In this document: positions 44,133-52,540 of the stretch, in pieces
Layout of the letters: every line of letters starts with the position of its first letter
Position numbering within the stretch: the stretch's first letter is position 1
NCBI RefSeq assembly: GCF_000963865.1
Contig: NZ_CP011071.1
Location: 2,902,001 to 2,966,000 of the forward strand
Length of the DNA: 64,000 nt
From: Flagellimonas lutaonensis
Lineage (GTDB): Bacteria > Bacteroidota > Bacteroidia > Flavobacteriales > Flavobacteriaceae
Direction of reading: 5' to 3'
The notes under the pieces: model-generated
Told to the model about the DNA's origin: nothing
Database searches by the model: none
Seen by the model: the letters and a program-made list of their open reading frames with translations, nothing else
Translations under genes and position numbers: made by a program

Positions 44133-44987
44133 ATGAATATCAGAATAGCGATACAAAAAAGCGGTAGGTTAAACGAAGACTCCCTGCGCATTTTAAAGGA
44201 ATGTGGCATAGCTATCGATAATGGCAAAGACCAGTTGAAGGCCACGGCCAGAAACTTTCCTTTAGAAGTCTTTTATCTAAGAAACAGCGATATTCCGCAA
44301 TATCTGGTTGATGGTGTGGTCGATATCGCCATTATCGGCGAAAACCTATTGGTTGAAAAGGGAGGGTCCATTGGTGTGGTCGAAAAACTGGGGTTCTCTA
44401 AATGTAGGGTCTCGTTGGCCGTTCCGAAATCTGAAAAATATGCTTCCCTTGAATATTTCCAGGGAAAAAAGATAGCGACCTCCTATCCGAACACGGTACA
44501 GCAATTTTTTGACCAAAGGGGCATCACAGCAGACCTCCACGTTATTAACGGTTCGGTAGAGATCGCACCTAATATTGGTCTTGCCGATGCCATTTGCGAT
44601 ATTGTTTCGAGCGGTAGCACTTTGTTCAAGAACAACCTGAAAGAGGTAGAGGTGTTGCTGGCCAGTGAGGCGGTTTTGGCGACCTCACCCAAGATTTCGG
44701 CCGAACGATCGGCCATACTCGACAAGCTCGTCTTTAGGTTAAAATCAGTACTGCAAGCCCGGCAGAACCGCTATGTGTTGATGAACGTGCCCAATGATAA
44801 GTTAAAGGAGGTAACCGCTATATTGCCCGGTATGCGTAGCCCCACGGTATTGCCTTTGGCCGAAAAGGGGTGGAGCTCGGTACATACGGTCATTAACAAA
44901 GATACCTTTTGGGAAGTCATTGACGAACTCAAATCAGCCGGTGCAGAAGGCATCTTGGTATGCCCGATCGAGAAAATGGTTTTATAG
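44133..44987 (+). CDS. hisG: ATP phosphoribosyltransferase (long form)
   Basis: A 284-residue enzyme that condenses ATP and PRPP in the first and committed histidine step. The periplasmic-binding-like catalytic domain starts IRIAIQKSGRLNEDS and has DVVDIAIIGENLLVEKG-like and the PRPP loop GLADAICDIVSSGSTLFKN. The extra C-terminal ACT-like regulatory domain (about residues 210-284) marks the long, histidine-inhibited form, so no hisZ is needed. It is preceded by the attenuator and followed, after one base, by a palindromic repeat. Confidence 0.97.
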   Translation: MNIRIAIQKSGRLNEDSLRILKECGIAIDNGKDQLKATARNFPLEVFYLRNSDIPQYLVDGVVDIAIIGENLLVEKGGSIGVVEKLGFSKCRVSLAVPKSEKYASLEYFQGKKIATSYPNTVQQFFDQRGITADLHVINGSVEIAPNIGLADAICDIVSSGSTLFKNNLKEVEVLLASEAVLATSPKISAERSAILDKLVFRLKSVLQARQNRYVLMNVPNDKLKEVTAILPGMRSPTVLPLAEKGWSSVHTVINKDTFWEVIDELKSAGAEGILVCPIEKMVL

Positions 44988-44988
44988 G

Positions 44989-45091
44989 CCCCACCTGACC
45001 TCCCCAAAGGGGAGGGATGAATGTAGAGGTCATGAAAAAAATAATAAATAAAAAATTCCCTCTCCTTGGGGAGAGGGTTAGGGTGAGGGGA
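44989..45091 (+). repeat. Palindromic repeat A1 filling the hisG-hisD gap
   Basis: The gap is almost wholly one element. The left arm (44989-45017) and the right arm (45056-45091) are imperfect inverted copies, each with its own small hairpin. The right arm is a 36-bp core with the stem CCCTCTCC/GGAGAGGG, identical to the copy inside hisC at 46400-46435. The element begins 1 nt after the hisG stop and ends 2 nt before the hisD ATG. Confidence 0.85.
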
Positions 45092-45093
45092 AA

Positions 45094-46386
45094 ATGAAAA
45101 AATATAACAATCCACACAGAGCTGAATGGCCAGAACTGTTAAAGAGGCCTACCGCCTCGTACGAGGAGATTGAGGGGTTGGCCCTCGATATTTTTGGGGA
45201 GGTCAAAAATAGTGGCGATACCGCAGTCAGAAAGTTTGGCAGGCAGTTTGACGGCATCGATTTGCAAGATTTCGGGGTATCAGAAGCCGAAATAAAGGTT
45301 GCCGAGACCCAGGTTTCTGATGATTTGAAACAGGCCGTTGAAGTGGCCAAGGGCAATATCGAAAAATTTCACAGGGAACAAAAGACCCAAAGGGTCGAGG
45401 TTGAGACAATGCCCGGTGTTTTGTGCTGGCAAGAAAAACGTCCCATAGAAAAAGTGGGATTGTACATTCCAGGAGGTACGGCCCCCTTGTTCTCTACCAT
45501 TTTGATGCTGGCCGTTCCCGCCAAAATAGCGGGCTGCAAAGACATTGTACTTTGTACGCCCCCCAATAAGGAAGGAAATGTCCACCCCGCCATTTTGTAT
45601 ACCGCTCAGCTTTGTGGTATTGAAAAGGTTTTCAAGGTAGGGGGCGTACAAGCGGTGGCGGCCATGGCATTGGGTACGGAAACCATTCCGAAAGTGTATA
45701 AGATTTTTGGTCCTGGCAACCAGTACGTCACGGTTGCCAAGCAGGTTTCAATGCGTTTCGGTACGGCCATTGATATGCCCGCAGGCCCTAGCGAACTATT
45801 GGTAGTGGCCGACGATACCGCCAAAGCCAGTTTTGTGGCCTCCGATTTGTTGAGTCAGGCAGAGCACGGCCCTGATAGCCAGGTAATCTTGGTTTCGCGT
45901 TCAAAACAGTTTATTGATAAGGTCGATGGGGAAATCAGATTGCAAATGGCACAACTGCCACGAAAGGAAATCGCAAAAAAGGCCATGGCAAACAGTAGGC
46001 TCATTTTTATGGAGGATGCGCAAAAGGCACTGGAATTGGTGAATGAATATGGACCCGAGCATTTGATTATTTGTACGGCCAACGAAGCTTTCTTTGTGGA
46101 AAATGTTTCCAATGCCGGTTCGGTCTTCATAGGAAACTATACGCCCGAAAGTGCGGGCGATTACGCCTCAGGCACCAACCACACCCTGCCCACCAATGGT
46201 TATGCCAAGCAGTACAGCGGGGTGAACCTTGACAGTTTTATGAAAAGCGTCACTTTTCAAAAAATCTCGGAAGCCGGTATAAAGCAATTGGGGCCATCCA
46301 TAGAAATCATGGCCGAAGCAGAACAGTTGCAGGCGCACAAAAATGCGGTAACGTTACGGTTAAAAGAACTAGATAATGGCAGATAA
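45094..46386 (+). CDS. hisD: Histidinol dehydrogenase
   Basis: A 430-residue zinc enzyme for the last two steps of histidine synthesis. Seen are the EKVGLYIPGGTAPLFSTILML motif (about residues 120-140), GPGNQYVTVAKQV, DMPAGPSELLVVAD, the zinc-site LLSQAEHGPDSQ and the family signature GSVFIGNYTPESAGDYASG with NHTLPTNGYAKQYSG after it. The ATG lies 2 nt after repeat A1 and is not altered by it. It overlaps hisC by 11 nt. Confidence 0.97.
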   Translation: MKKYNNPHRAEWPELLKRPTASYEEIEGLALDIFGEVKNSGDTAVRKFGRQFDGIDLQDFGVSEAEIKVAETQVSDDLKQAVEVAKGNIEKFHREQKTQRVEVETMPGVLCWQEKRPIEKVGLYIPGGTAPLFSTILMLAVPAKIAGCKDIVLCTPPNKEGNVHPAILYTAQLCGIEKVFKVGGVQAVAAMALGTETIPKVYKIFGPGNQYVTVAKQVSMRFGTAIDMPAGPSELLVVADDTAKASFVASDLLSQAEHGPDSQVILVSRSKQFIDKVDGEIRLQMAQLPRKEIAKKAMANSRLIFMEDAQKALELVNEYGPEHLIICTANEAFFVENVSNAGSVFIGNYTPESAGDYASGTNHTLPTNGYAKQYSGVNLDSFMKSVTFQKISEAGIKQLGPSIEIMAEAEQLQAHKNAVTLRLKELDNGR

Positions 46387-47482
46387 AGGTACAGATAAGT
46401 TCCCTCTCCTTGGGGAGAGGGTTAGGGTGAGGGGAGATTTCAACGTGCAAAACCTAGTCAGGGAAAACGTAAAACGTTTAAAACCATACTCCTCCGCAAG
46501 GGACGAGTATCTTTCTGATGGTTCAGTAATGGTATTCTTGGATGCCAATGAGAATCCGTTTGACAATGGAGTGAACCGCTACCCCGATCCGCACCAGCGT
46601 AGCGTAAAACATATTTTAGCAGAGCTAAAAGGGGTGCGGGAGTCCCAAATATTGATTGGGAACGGTAGCGACGAGGTGCTGGACTTGTTGTTCAGGGCCT
46701 TTTGTGAGCCGAAAAAAGACAATGTCATCACCACGCCTCCTACGTATGGCATGTACAAAGTGCTGGCCGACATCAATGAAATCAAGGTCGAAGAAGTATT
46801 GTTGACCGACAATTTTCAACCAGATGTTGAAAATATTTTAAATGCAGTGGATGATGAAACAAAACTGATTTTTATCTGCTCGCCGAATAATCCCACGGCC
46901 AACAGTTTTGAAGTAGGGAGGGTAGCAAAAATTCTACAGAAATTCAACGGTTTGGTCGTCATCGATGAGGCCTATATCGATTTTTCAGAGAATGAAAGTT
47001 GGATTTCCCATTTAAGAGAATATCCCAATCTCGTTGTTACACAAACGTTGTCAAAAGCCTATGGAATGGCAGGCATCCGAATGGGAACCTGTTATGCTTC
47101 CAAAGAAACAATCGATGTTCTAAAAAAAATCAAGCCACCGTACAATGTCAACGAACTGACACAGCAGCGGGCAAAAGAAGGGCTTTTGAACCAAGAGCAG
47201 GTCAAAAAACAGGTGAAGGAGATACTTGACCAACGAGAACTGGTGCGAGAGGCACTACTCGAAATCAATTTCGTGAGAGTGGTGTTTCCCTCCGATGCAA
47301 ATTTTTTATTGGCTAGGGTCGATGATGCAGAAAAAAGATACAACGAACTATTGCAAAAAGGGATTGTGACCAGAAATCGAAGCAAGCAGCCCCTTTGTGA
47401 AAATACGTTACGGTTCACCATCGGTACTGCCGAAGAGAACAAAACATTGATAAATACTTTAAAAGAATTGGACCATGGCTAA
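46376..47482 (+). CDS. hisC: Histidinol-phosphate aminotransferase, repeat-extended
   Basis: A 368-residue class I/II PLP aminotransferase. It has the N-terminal [30 protein letters not shown], the cofactor stretch [19 protein letters not shown], and the PLP lysine in [16 protein letters not shown]. The ATG at 46376 lies within the hisD end. Codons 9-20 ([12 protein letters not shown]) are exactly the 36-bp repeat, lengthening the protein beyond the usual roughly 345-350. An in-frame GTG at 46445 (codon 24) would give a normal-length protein without it. Which start is used is not decidable from sequence. Confidence 0.94.
   Translation: MADKGTDKFPLLGERVRVRGDFNVQNLVRENVKRLKPYSSARDEYLSDGSVMVFLDANENPFDNGVNRYPDPHQRSVKHILAELKGVRESQILIGNGSDEVLDLLFRAFCEPKKDNVITTPPTYGMYKVLADINEIKVEEVLLTDNFQPDVENILNAVDDETKLIFICSPNNPTANSFEVGRVAKILQKFNGLVVIDEAYIDFSENESWISHLREYPNLVVTQTLSKAYGMAGIRMGTCYASKETIDVLKKIKPPYNVNELTQQRAKEGLLNQEQVKKQVKEILDQRELVREALLEINFVRVVFPSDANFLLARVDDAEKRYNELLQKGIVTRNRSKQPLCENTLRFTIGTAEENKTLINTLKELDHG
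46400..46435 (+). repeat. Repeat A2, in frame inside the hisC N-terminus
   Basis: A 36-bp sequence identical to the right arm of repeat A1 (45056-45091), 1.3 kb away. It has an 8-bp stem with a TTGG loop. Its length is a multiple of three. Of its three forward frames two contain stops, and hisC uses the single open one. Confidence 0.9.
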
Positions 47483-48611
47483 GAAAGTACTGTTTATTGA
47501 CAGGGATGGAACCCTGATCATAGAACCGGCCGATGAGCAGATAGATGCCTTTGAGAAATTGGAGTTCTATCCCAAAGTGTTCACGTACTTGGGAAAGATT
47601 GCCAAAGAACTCGATTTTGAATTGGTAATGGTCACCAACCAAGACGGATTGGGCACAGATGCTTTCCCAGAGGAGACCTTTTGGCCCGTACAGCATTTTA
47701 TCATAAAATCCTTTGAAAATGAAGAGATTGTGTTCAATGAAATCTGTATCGACAGAACATTTCCCGCTGAAGGGGCTGACACTCGAAAACCGGGTACAGG
47801 CTTACTGAAGAAATATTTTTCCGAAGATTATGATCTTAAAAATTCTTTTGTGATAGGGGATCGAATGACCGATGTCGAGTTGGCCAAGAACTTGGGGGCA
47901 AAAGGAATCTTTATCCAAAACAAAACCGATTTGGGACTCGCCGAACTCAGCGTCGATGAAAAAGAGTTGCAAGAATTTATTGCCCTTGAAACCAACGATT
48001 GGCAAGCGATTTATGAGTTTTTGAAAAGAGGCAAGCGTACGGCCTCTGTCCATAGAAAAACCAACGAGACCGATGTACAAATAGAGATCGACCTTAACGG
48101 CACAGGCAAAAGCCATATCGATACGGGTCTTGCCTTTTTTGACCATATGCTTGACCAATTGGCCCGTCATGGTCAAATGGATTTAAAAATAAAAACACTG
48201 GGCGATTTGGAAGTTGACGAGCACCATACCATTGAAGACACGGCCATAGCGCTTGGTGAGGCCATGGCCAAGGCCCTTGGCAATAAATTGGGGATAGAGC
48301 GGTACGGCTTTACCTTGCCGATGGATGATTGCCTTGCCCAAGTGGCCATTGATTTTGGAGGCCGTAATTGGTTGGAGTGGGAAGCCGAGTTCAAAAGGGA
48401 AAAGATAGGCGATATGCCAACCGAAATGTTTTTTCACTTTTTCAAATCCTTTACCGACAGTGCCAAGGCCAATCTGAACATCAAGGCCGAGGGTACCAAT
48501 GAGCACCACAAGATAGAAGCCATTTTTAAAGCATTCGCAAAAGCAATCAAAATGGCCGTGAAGCAAGACCCTGAAAAAATGGTGTTGCCAAGTACAAAGG
48601 GAAAATTGTAA
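47475..48611 (+). CDS. hisB: Bifunctional histidinol phosphatase / imidazoleglycerol-phosphate dehydratase
   Basis: A 378-residue fusion. The N-terminal HAD phosphatase (residues 1-165) has the nucleophile motif FIDRDGTL (D9, D11), MVTNQDGLG and [16 protein letters not shown]. The C-terminal dehydratase (about 185-378) has [13 protein letters not shown], the metal-site [16 protein letters not shown] and the second HH motif [18 protein letters not shown]. It carries out the dehydratase and phosphatase steps of the pathway. It overlaps hisC by 8 nt. No repeat lies inside it. Confidence 0.97.
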   Translation: MAKKVLFIDRDGTLIIEPADEQIDAFEKLEFYPKVFTYLGKIAKELDFELVMVTNQDGLGTDAFPEETFWPVQHFIIKSFENEEIVFNEICIDRTFPAEGADTRKPGTGLLKKYFSEDYDLKNSFVIGDRMTDVELAKNLGAKGIFIQNKTDLGLAELSVDEKELQEFIALETNDWQAIYEFLKRGKRTASVHRKTNETDVQIEIDLNGTGKSHIDTGLAFFDHMLDQLARHGQMDLKIKTLGDLEVDEHHTIEDTAIALGEAMAKALGNKLGIERYGFTLPMDDCLAQVAIDFGGRNWLEWEAEFKREKIGDMPTEMFFHFFKSFTDSAKANLNIKAEGTNEHHKIEAIFKAFAKAIKMAVKQDPEKMVLPSTKGKL

Positions 48612-48615
48612 TCGA

Positions 48616-48700
48616 TGTCATTTCGAATGTCACATTGAGCACAGTCGAAATGTACATGAGAAATCTAGATTTCTCAGTCACAAGTTCCTTCGAAATGACA
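48616..48700 (+). repeat. Repeat C1 between hisB and hisH
   Basis: An 85-bp element with perfect 12-bp terminal inverted repeats (TGTCATTTCGAA at the start) and a central perfect 20-bp palindrome at 48657-48676 (half-site TGAGAAATCT). It starts 4 nt after the hisB stop and ends 20 nt before the hisH ATG. It aligns along its length with C3 at 53702-53787. Confidence 0.9.
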
Positions 48701-48720
48701 AAGGAGAACAAACCGGGCAT

Positions 48721-49320
48721 ATGAAATTAGTAATAATAGATTACGGTGCAGGGAACATTCAAAGCATCCAATTTGCATTTCAGCGACTGGGTGTCGATGC
48801 CGTACTGACCCATGACAAGGAAGAAATCATGAAGGCAGATAAAGTCATTTTTCCTGGGGTAGGTGAGGCGAGCAGTGCCATGCAGAAGTTATGCGAAAGC
48901 GGTCTCGATAAAATAATTCCCGATTTGAAGCAGCCTGTTCTGGGCATTTGTTTGGGCATGCAGTTGATGTGCAACTCCTCCGAAGAGGGCGATACCAAAG
49001 GACTGGGTATTTTTGATACAGAAGTGGTCAAATTTAAGAGCCCCCAACCCCTCAAAGGGGGCTTAAAAGTGCCGCAGATAGGTTGGAACGAAATCAAAAA
49101 TTTGAAAACGGATTTGTTTCACGGTGTTTCAGAAAATGATTATATCTATTTGGTCCACAGTTATTATGCGCCGATCTGTAACGAAACAATTGCAGTTGCA
49201 AACTACGGACTCGATTATAGTGCGGCACTGGCAAAGGACAATTTCTATGGAGTGCAATTTCATCCCGAGAAGAGCAGCAAGGTAGGGGCCAGAATTTTAG
49301 ATAATTTTTTGAGAATGTAA
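48721..49320 (+). CDS. hisH: Imidazole glycerol phosphate synthase glutaminase subunit
   Basis: A 199-residue class I glutamine amidotransferase that supplies ammonia to HisF. It has IIDYGAGNIQSI at the start, the oxyanion and nucleophile region VLGICLGMQLM (Cys near residue 80) and the His-Glu of GVQFHPEKSSK near the end. Residues 107-115 (SPQPLKGGL) are encoded by a palindromic repeat and lie just before the conserved KVPQIGWN, in what should be a surface loop. It is otherwise full length. Confidence 0.96.
   Translation: MKLVIIDYGAGNIQSIQFAFQRLGVDAVLTHDKEEIMKADKVIFPGVGEASSAMQKLCESGLDKIIPDLKQPVLGICLGMQLMCNSSEEGDTKGLGIFDTEVVKFKSPQPLKGGLKVPQIGWNEIKNLKTDLFHGVSENDYIYLVHSYYAPICNETIAVANYGLDYSAALAKDNFYGVQFHPEKSSKVGARILDNFLRM
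49039..49063 (+). repeat. Repeat B1 inside hisH
   Basis: AGCCCCC and GGGGGCT form a 7-bp stem with an 11-nt loop within the coding sequence. Read on the minus strand it resembles repeat B2 in hisA: both have CCCCCTTTG, then four G with one or two changes, then a second G run, about 19 of 23 positions alike. It encodes hisH residues 107-115 in frame. Confidence 0.7.
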
Positions 49321-49364
49321 AAATTTCGTCACCTGAACTTGAATGTTGAGGGAACCCATAAAAC

Positions 49365-50198
49365 ATGACATTAAAAAAAAATCAATCAGAATCAGCCGGG
49401 TATGGAGTTCCCCCTTTGGGGGCTAGGGGACTTCGGATAATTCCAGCAATAGATATTATCGAGGGTAAGTGTGTACGCCTGACCAAGGGCGACTACGATA
49501 CCAAAAAGGTGTACAATGAACATCCATTGGAAGTGGCCAAACAGTTTGAGGCACATGGTATTCAATACCTGCATTTGGTTGATTTGGATGGCGCAAAATC
49601 GAAGCATATTGTCAACTACAGAGTTTTGGAAGAGATTGTCTCAAGAACCAGTTTGAAAGTGGACTTTGGGGGCGGACTCAAAAGCGATGAAGATGTGAAG
49701 ATTGCCTTTGAGTGTGGTGCACAACAGATAACGGGCGGCAGCATTGCCGTTAAAGATAAAGACACTTTTTTGCACTGGCTTGAAACATACGGTCCTGACA
49801 AGATCATTCTGGGGGCCGATGCCAAGGATGGAAAAGTAGCCGTATCTGGCTGGCAAGAAGATTCCAATGAAAAACTGATACCCTTCATTAAATCCTACCA
49901 AGAAAAGGGAATCAACTATGTGATTTGCACGGATATCTCAAAAGATGGCATGTTGCAGGGCCCATCGTTTGATTTGTATGCCGAAATTATTGCGGCGACC
50001 AAAACACACCGAACTGAGATCGGCCCCAGTGGCGTAGAGGATTTTGAGGAGATTGGAATTCACCTTATTGCAAGTGGCGGTATCTCAAACATTGATGAGC
50101 TGCCAAAGCTCAAGGGAATAGGATGCGAAGGAGTGATAATAGGAAAGGCCATTTATGAAGGAAATATTACTTTAAAGCAATTGGAAGATTTTGTTTAA
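49365..50198 (+). CDS. hisA: ProFAR isomerase, repeat-extended N-terminus
   Basis: A 277-residue TIM-barrel isomerase of the phosphoribosylformimino intermediate. It has [64 protein letters not shown] and [13 protein letters not shown]. HisA proteins normally begin one or two residues before IIPAID. Here about 23 extra residues precede it, including [10 protein letters not shown] from a repeat. The only upstream ATG in frame is at 49365; a TTG at 49416 inside the repeat is the sole nearer option. Either way part of the repeat is translated. Confidence 0.95.
   Translation: MTLKKNQSESAGYGVPPLGARGLRIIPAIDIIEGKCVRLTKGDYDTKKVYNEHPLEVAKQFEAHGIQYLHLVDLDGAKSKHIVNYRVLEEIVSRTSLKVDFGGGLKSDEDVKIAFECGAQQITGGSIAVKDKDTFLHWLETYGPDKIILGADAKDGKVAVSGWQEDSNEKLIPFIKSYQEKGINYVICTDISKDGMLQGPSFDLYAEIIAATKTHRTEIGPSGVEDFEEIGIHLIASGGISNIDELPKLKGIGCEGVIIGKAIYEGNITLKQLEDFV
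49406..49433 (+). repeat. Repeat B2 inside the hisA N-terminus
   Basis: CCCCC-TTT-GGGGG (49410-49422) is followed by a second G run and GGGGACTT, which pairs imperfectly with the AGTTCCCC at the left. It is related to B1 in hisH in opposite orientation. It encodes about residues 15-23 of HisA. Confidence 0.7.
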
Positions 50199-50199
50199 T

Positions 50200-50955
50200 A
50201 TGTTGGCAAAAAGAATCATACCGTGCTTGGATATCAAGGATGGCCGAACGGTCAAAGGGGTGAACTTTGTGAATTTGCGCGATGCGGGCGACCCCGTGGA
50301 GCTCGGCCAATTTTATGCCGAACAAGGGGCCGATGAACTGGTGTTTTTAGATATTTCGGCAACAGAGGAAAAGCGGCGAACGCTGGCCGAACTGGTCTAT
50401 CATGTAGCGGAAAAGGTCGATATTCCTTTTACGGTCGGTGGTGGTATATCATCGGTTGATGATGTGGGAATGCTCTTGAAGAATGGGGCCGATAAGGTTT
50501 CCATCAACTCCTCGGCCGTGAAGAACCCTGATTTGATCAATGAACTGGTGGCGAAGTTTGGCTCGCAATGTATTGTGGTTGCCATAGATGCCAAACAGAT
50601 AGGCGGAGAATGGAAAGTGCATTTGGTGGGTGGCAAGGTACCCACTGATCTCGATTTGTTCGAGTGGGCGAAAGAAGTCGAAAAACGTGGCGCGGGCGAG
50701 ATATTGTTTACCTCGATGAACCACGATGGCACCAAAAACGGTTTTGCGAATGAGGCCCTGGCCAAGTTGTCCGATTTGGTGAACATACCCATCATCGCAT
50801 CGGGTGGTGCGGGAAACATGAAACATTTTGCCGATACTTTTATAGATGGAAAGGCCGATGCAGCATTGGCCGCCAGTGTATTCCACTTTAAGGAAATCGC
50901 CATAAAAGACTTGAAAAAAGAATTGAAACAAAGGGGAATTCCCGTTAGAATATAA
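50200..50955 (+). CDS. hisF: Imidazole glycerol phosphate synthase cyclase subunit
   Basis: A 251-residue TIM barrel that uses ammonia from HisH to form imidazole glycerol phosphate and AICAR. Seen are the start [20 protein letters not shown] with catalytic Asp in [57 protein letters not shown] with the second catalytic Asp and [13 protein letters not shown]. The ATG at 50200 lies 1 nt after the hisA stop; an in-frame TTG at 50191 is ignored. The protein contains no repeat. Confidence 0.97.
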   Translation: MLAKRIIPCLDIKDGRTVKGVNFVNLRDAGDPVELGQFYAEQGADELVFLDISATEEKRRTLAELVYHVAEKVDIPFTVGGGISSVDDVGMLLKNGADKVSINSSAVKNPDLINELVAKFGSQCIVVAIDAKQIGGEWKVHLVGGKVPTDLDLFEWAKEVEKRGAGEILFTSMNHDGTKNGFANEALAKLSDLVNIPIIASGGAGNMKHFADTFIDGKADAALAASVFHFKEIAIKDLKKELKQRGIPVRI

Positions 50956-50958
50956 AAC

Positions 50959-51014
50959 TGTCATTTCGAGCGCAGTCGAGAAATCTTAACCTTTCGACTT
51001 GGCCCAAAGTGACA
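50959..51014 (+). repeat. Repeat C2 between hisF and hisI
   Basis: A 56-bp shortened family C element. It starts TGTCATTTCGAGCGCAGTCG like C3 and ends AAAGTGACA, so its terminal repeats are imperfect. It begins 3 nt after the hisF stop and ends 13 nt before the hisI ATG. Confidence 0.8.
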
Positions 51015-51027
51015 AAAGATTTCAAAC

Positions 51028-51645
51028 ATGAAAATAGATTTTAGTAAAAATCCAGATGGTCTTGTGCCAGCAATAATTCAAGATGCCAACACCAAAAACG
51101 TTTTGATGTTGGGCTATATGAACGAAGAAGCGCTTAAAACGACCAAAGAGACCCAAAAAGTGACCTTCTTTAGCCGAAGCAAACAACGTTTATGGACAAA
51201 AGGGGAGGAGAGCGGCAATTACCTGAACTTGGTTGACATTAAAATGGATTGTGATGCCGATACATTATTGGTTTTGGCACGACCCGAAGGCCCTACTTGT
51301 CATAAGGGCACCGATACCTGCTGGGGCGAATCGAACGAACAAACCTTTGGGTTTTTATCACAATTGGAGGGGATTATAGAAGAACGACGGTTGGAGTCTG
51401 AAAGAGATTCCTCCTCCCGTCGGAATGACCAATCGTATGTGGTCTCACTTTTTGATAAAGGCATCAACAAAATTGCCCAAAAAGTAGGCGAAGAAGCTGT
51501 CGAGACGGTAATTGAGGCGAAGGACACAAACGATGAACTGTTTTTGAACGAGAGTGCCGATCTGTTGTTTCACCTGTTGATTTTATTGAAAGCAAAAGGC
51601 TTCGGATTGAATGATGTTGTAAAAGTGCTACAATCTAGACACTGA
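51028..51645 (+). CDS. hisIE: Bifunctional phosphoribosyl-AMP cyclohydrolase / phosphoribosyl-ATP pyrophosphatase
   Basis: A 205-residue fusion. HisI (residues 1-110) has MLGYMNEEALKTT, FFSRSKQRLWTKGEESGN, the metal-site DCDADTLLV and GPTCHKGTDTCW. HisE (about 112-205) has LEGIIEERR, LFDKGINKIAQKVGEEAVETVIEAKD and ESADLLFHLLILL. Residues 126-134 (RDSSSRRND) coincide with a repeat fragment, placed in the loop between the first two HisE helices, where it should be tolerated. It is the last gene of the operon. Confidence 0.96.
   Translation: MKIDFSKNPDGLVPAIIQDANTKNVLMLGYMNEEALKTTKETQKVTFFSRSKQRLWTKGEESGNYLNLVDIKMDCDADTLLVLARPEGPTCHKGTDTCWGESNEQTFGFLSQLEGIIEERRLESERDSSSRRNDQSYVVSLFDKGINKIAQKVGEEAVETVIEAKDTNDELFLNESADLLFHLLILLKAKGFGLNDVVKVLQSRH
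51404..51430 (+). repeat. Repeat fragment C4 inside hisIE
   Basis: A 27-bp segment sharing GAGATT at its left and CGGAATGAC at its right with the right half of family C elements (GAGATT and CGAAATGAC in C3). Its length is a multiple of three, and it reads through as nine codons. The assignment to family C rests on these two short matches. Confidence 0.55.
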
Positions 51646-51651
51646 AAAAGC

Positions 51652-52458
51652 TTACCACCAAACAACGAACCATTTTTCAATGGCTCCATCGGGCCGCTTG
51701 GCCCATAGCATTGGTGCATTTTCTTTGAGCATGCGAACATTGGTTTCCATCAAAGTGTCGAAATGGTTCATCCAACCCACATTTTCTTGGGGTTTAATAA
51801 CCCATTGTTGTTTTTTGGGGATGTAAAACTGCCACTTCGCAAACGCCACTTGGTTGAAATCATCAAAGCGAATCCATTCCCCTGACAGGCACGCTGTGTT
51901 CAAGGGTCTAATATGTACATTTTCCTTCCTGTAGGGTTTGAAAAGTTGTGCCTTGAAACAGGCAGCTTGGTTGATAGCCGTTGGCTCGATTTGAAGAGCT
52001 TTCCAATGGCTTTTAAGTGAAGGATGGTACAACAGCGGAAACTGTTTCGATTTCAATTTGTCGAGCTTGGTATGGAACATATCCCGTTTGTTGGGCCCCA
52101 TCAACCGATAGATGGGTTCTGAGATATCAGGGTCGATTATATAGAACTTATAGGCCAGTTCAACATGCACAACTTGTTTGGTTGACATTTCCCGTAGTAA
52201 AAAATCAAGCTCCCCCAAACGTTGTTTTCCTTCTTCTATCAGAATATTCGAGAACAACAGTTCGTGTTGTGTTGAGGCCTGTATCAGGGTTTTGAACACA
52301 TACTCCATTTGGTGGCCTAGCCTCAGATTTTCATAGAGTTTCAGTGGCGGCAGCGAGTCTATTTCCACCTTTGGAAGCACAAATTGTCGAAGATTGAACT
52401 GTTGATGCTCCCATAGCGGTGGAGTACTGTAAAATCCTTTTAATAGGTCCAAGTCCAT
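51652..52458 (-). CDS. DUF1853-like protein
   Basis: A 268-residue soluble protein. It has the core pattern I associate with DUF1853: LGHQMEYVFKTLI, GELDFLLREMSTKQVVHVELAYKFYII and LMGPNKRDMFHTKLDKLKSKQFPLL. The ELDFLLR and VELAYKFY pairs resemble a nuclease-like PD-(D/E)xK core, but I cannot assign activity. It is convergent with hisIE (6 nt between stops) and divergent from the VWA gene, so it is transcribed alone. Confidence 0.83.
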   Translation of the reverse strand: MDLDLLKGFYSTPPLWEHQQFNLRQFVLPKVEIDSLPPLKLYENLRLGHQMEYVFKTLIQASTQHELLFSNILIEEGKQRLGELDFLLREMSTKQVVHVELAYKFYIIDPDISEPIYRLMGPNKRDMFHTKLDKLKSKQFPLLYHPSLKSHWKALQIEPTAINQAACFKAQLFKPYRKENVHIRPLNTACLSGEWIRFDDFNQVAFAKWQFYIPKKQQWVIKPQENVGWMNHFDTLMETNVRMLKENAPMLWAKRPDGAIEKWFVVWW

Positions 52459-52540
52459 GGCACAAACTTAAACGAAACCGTTAAGTTTTCTTAAAAAGAA
52501 AAATCTACAAGCGAATATGTCTTATTTTTATATGATGGCT

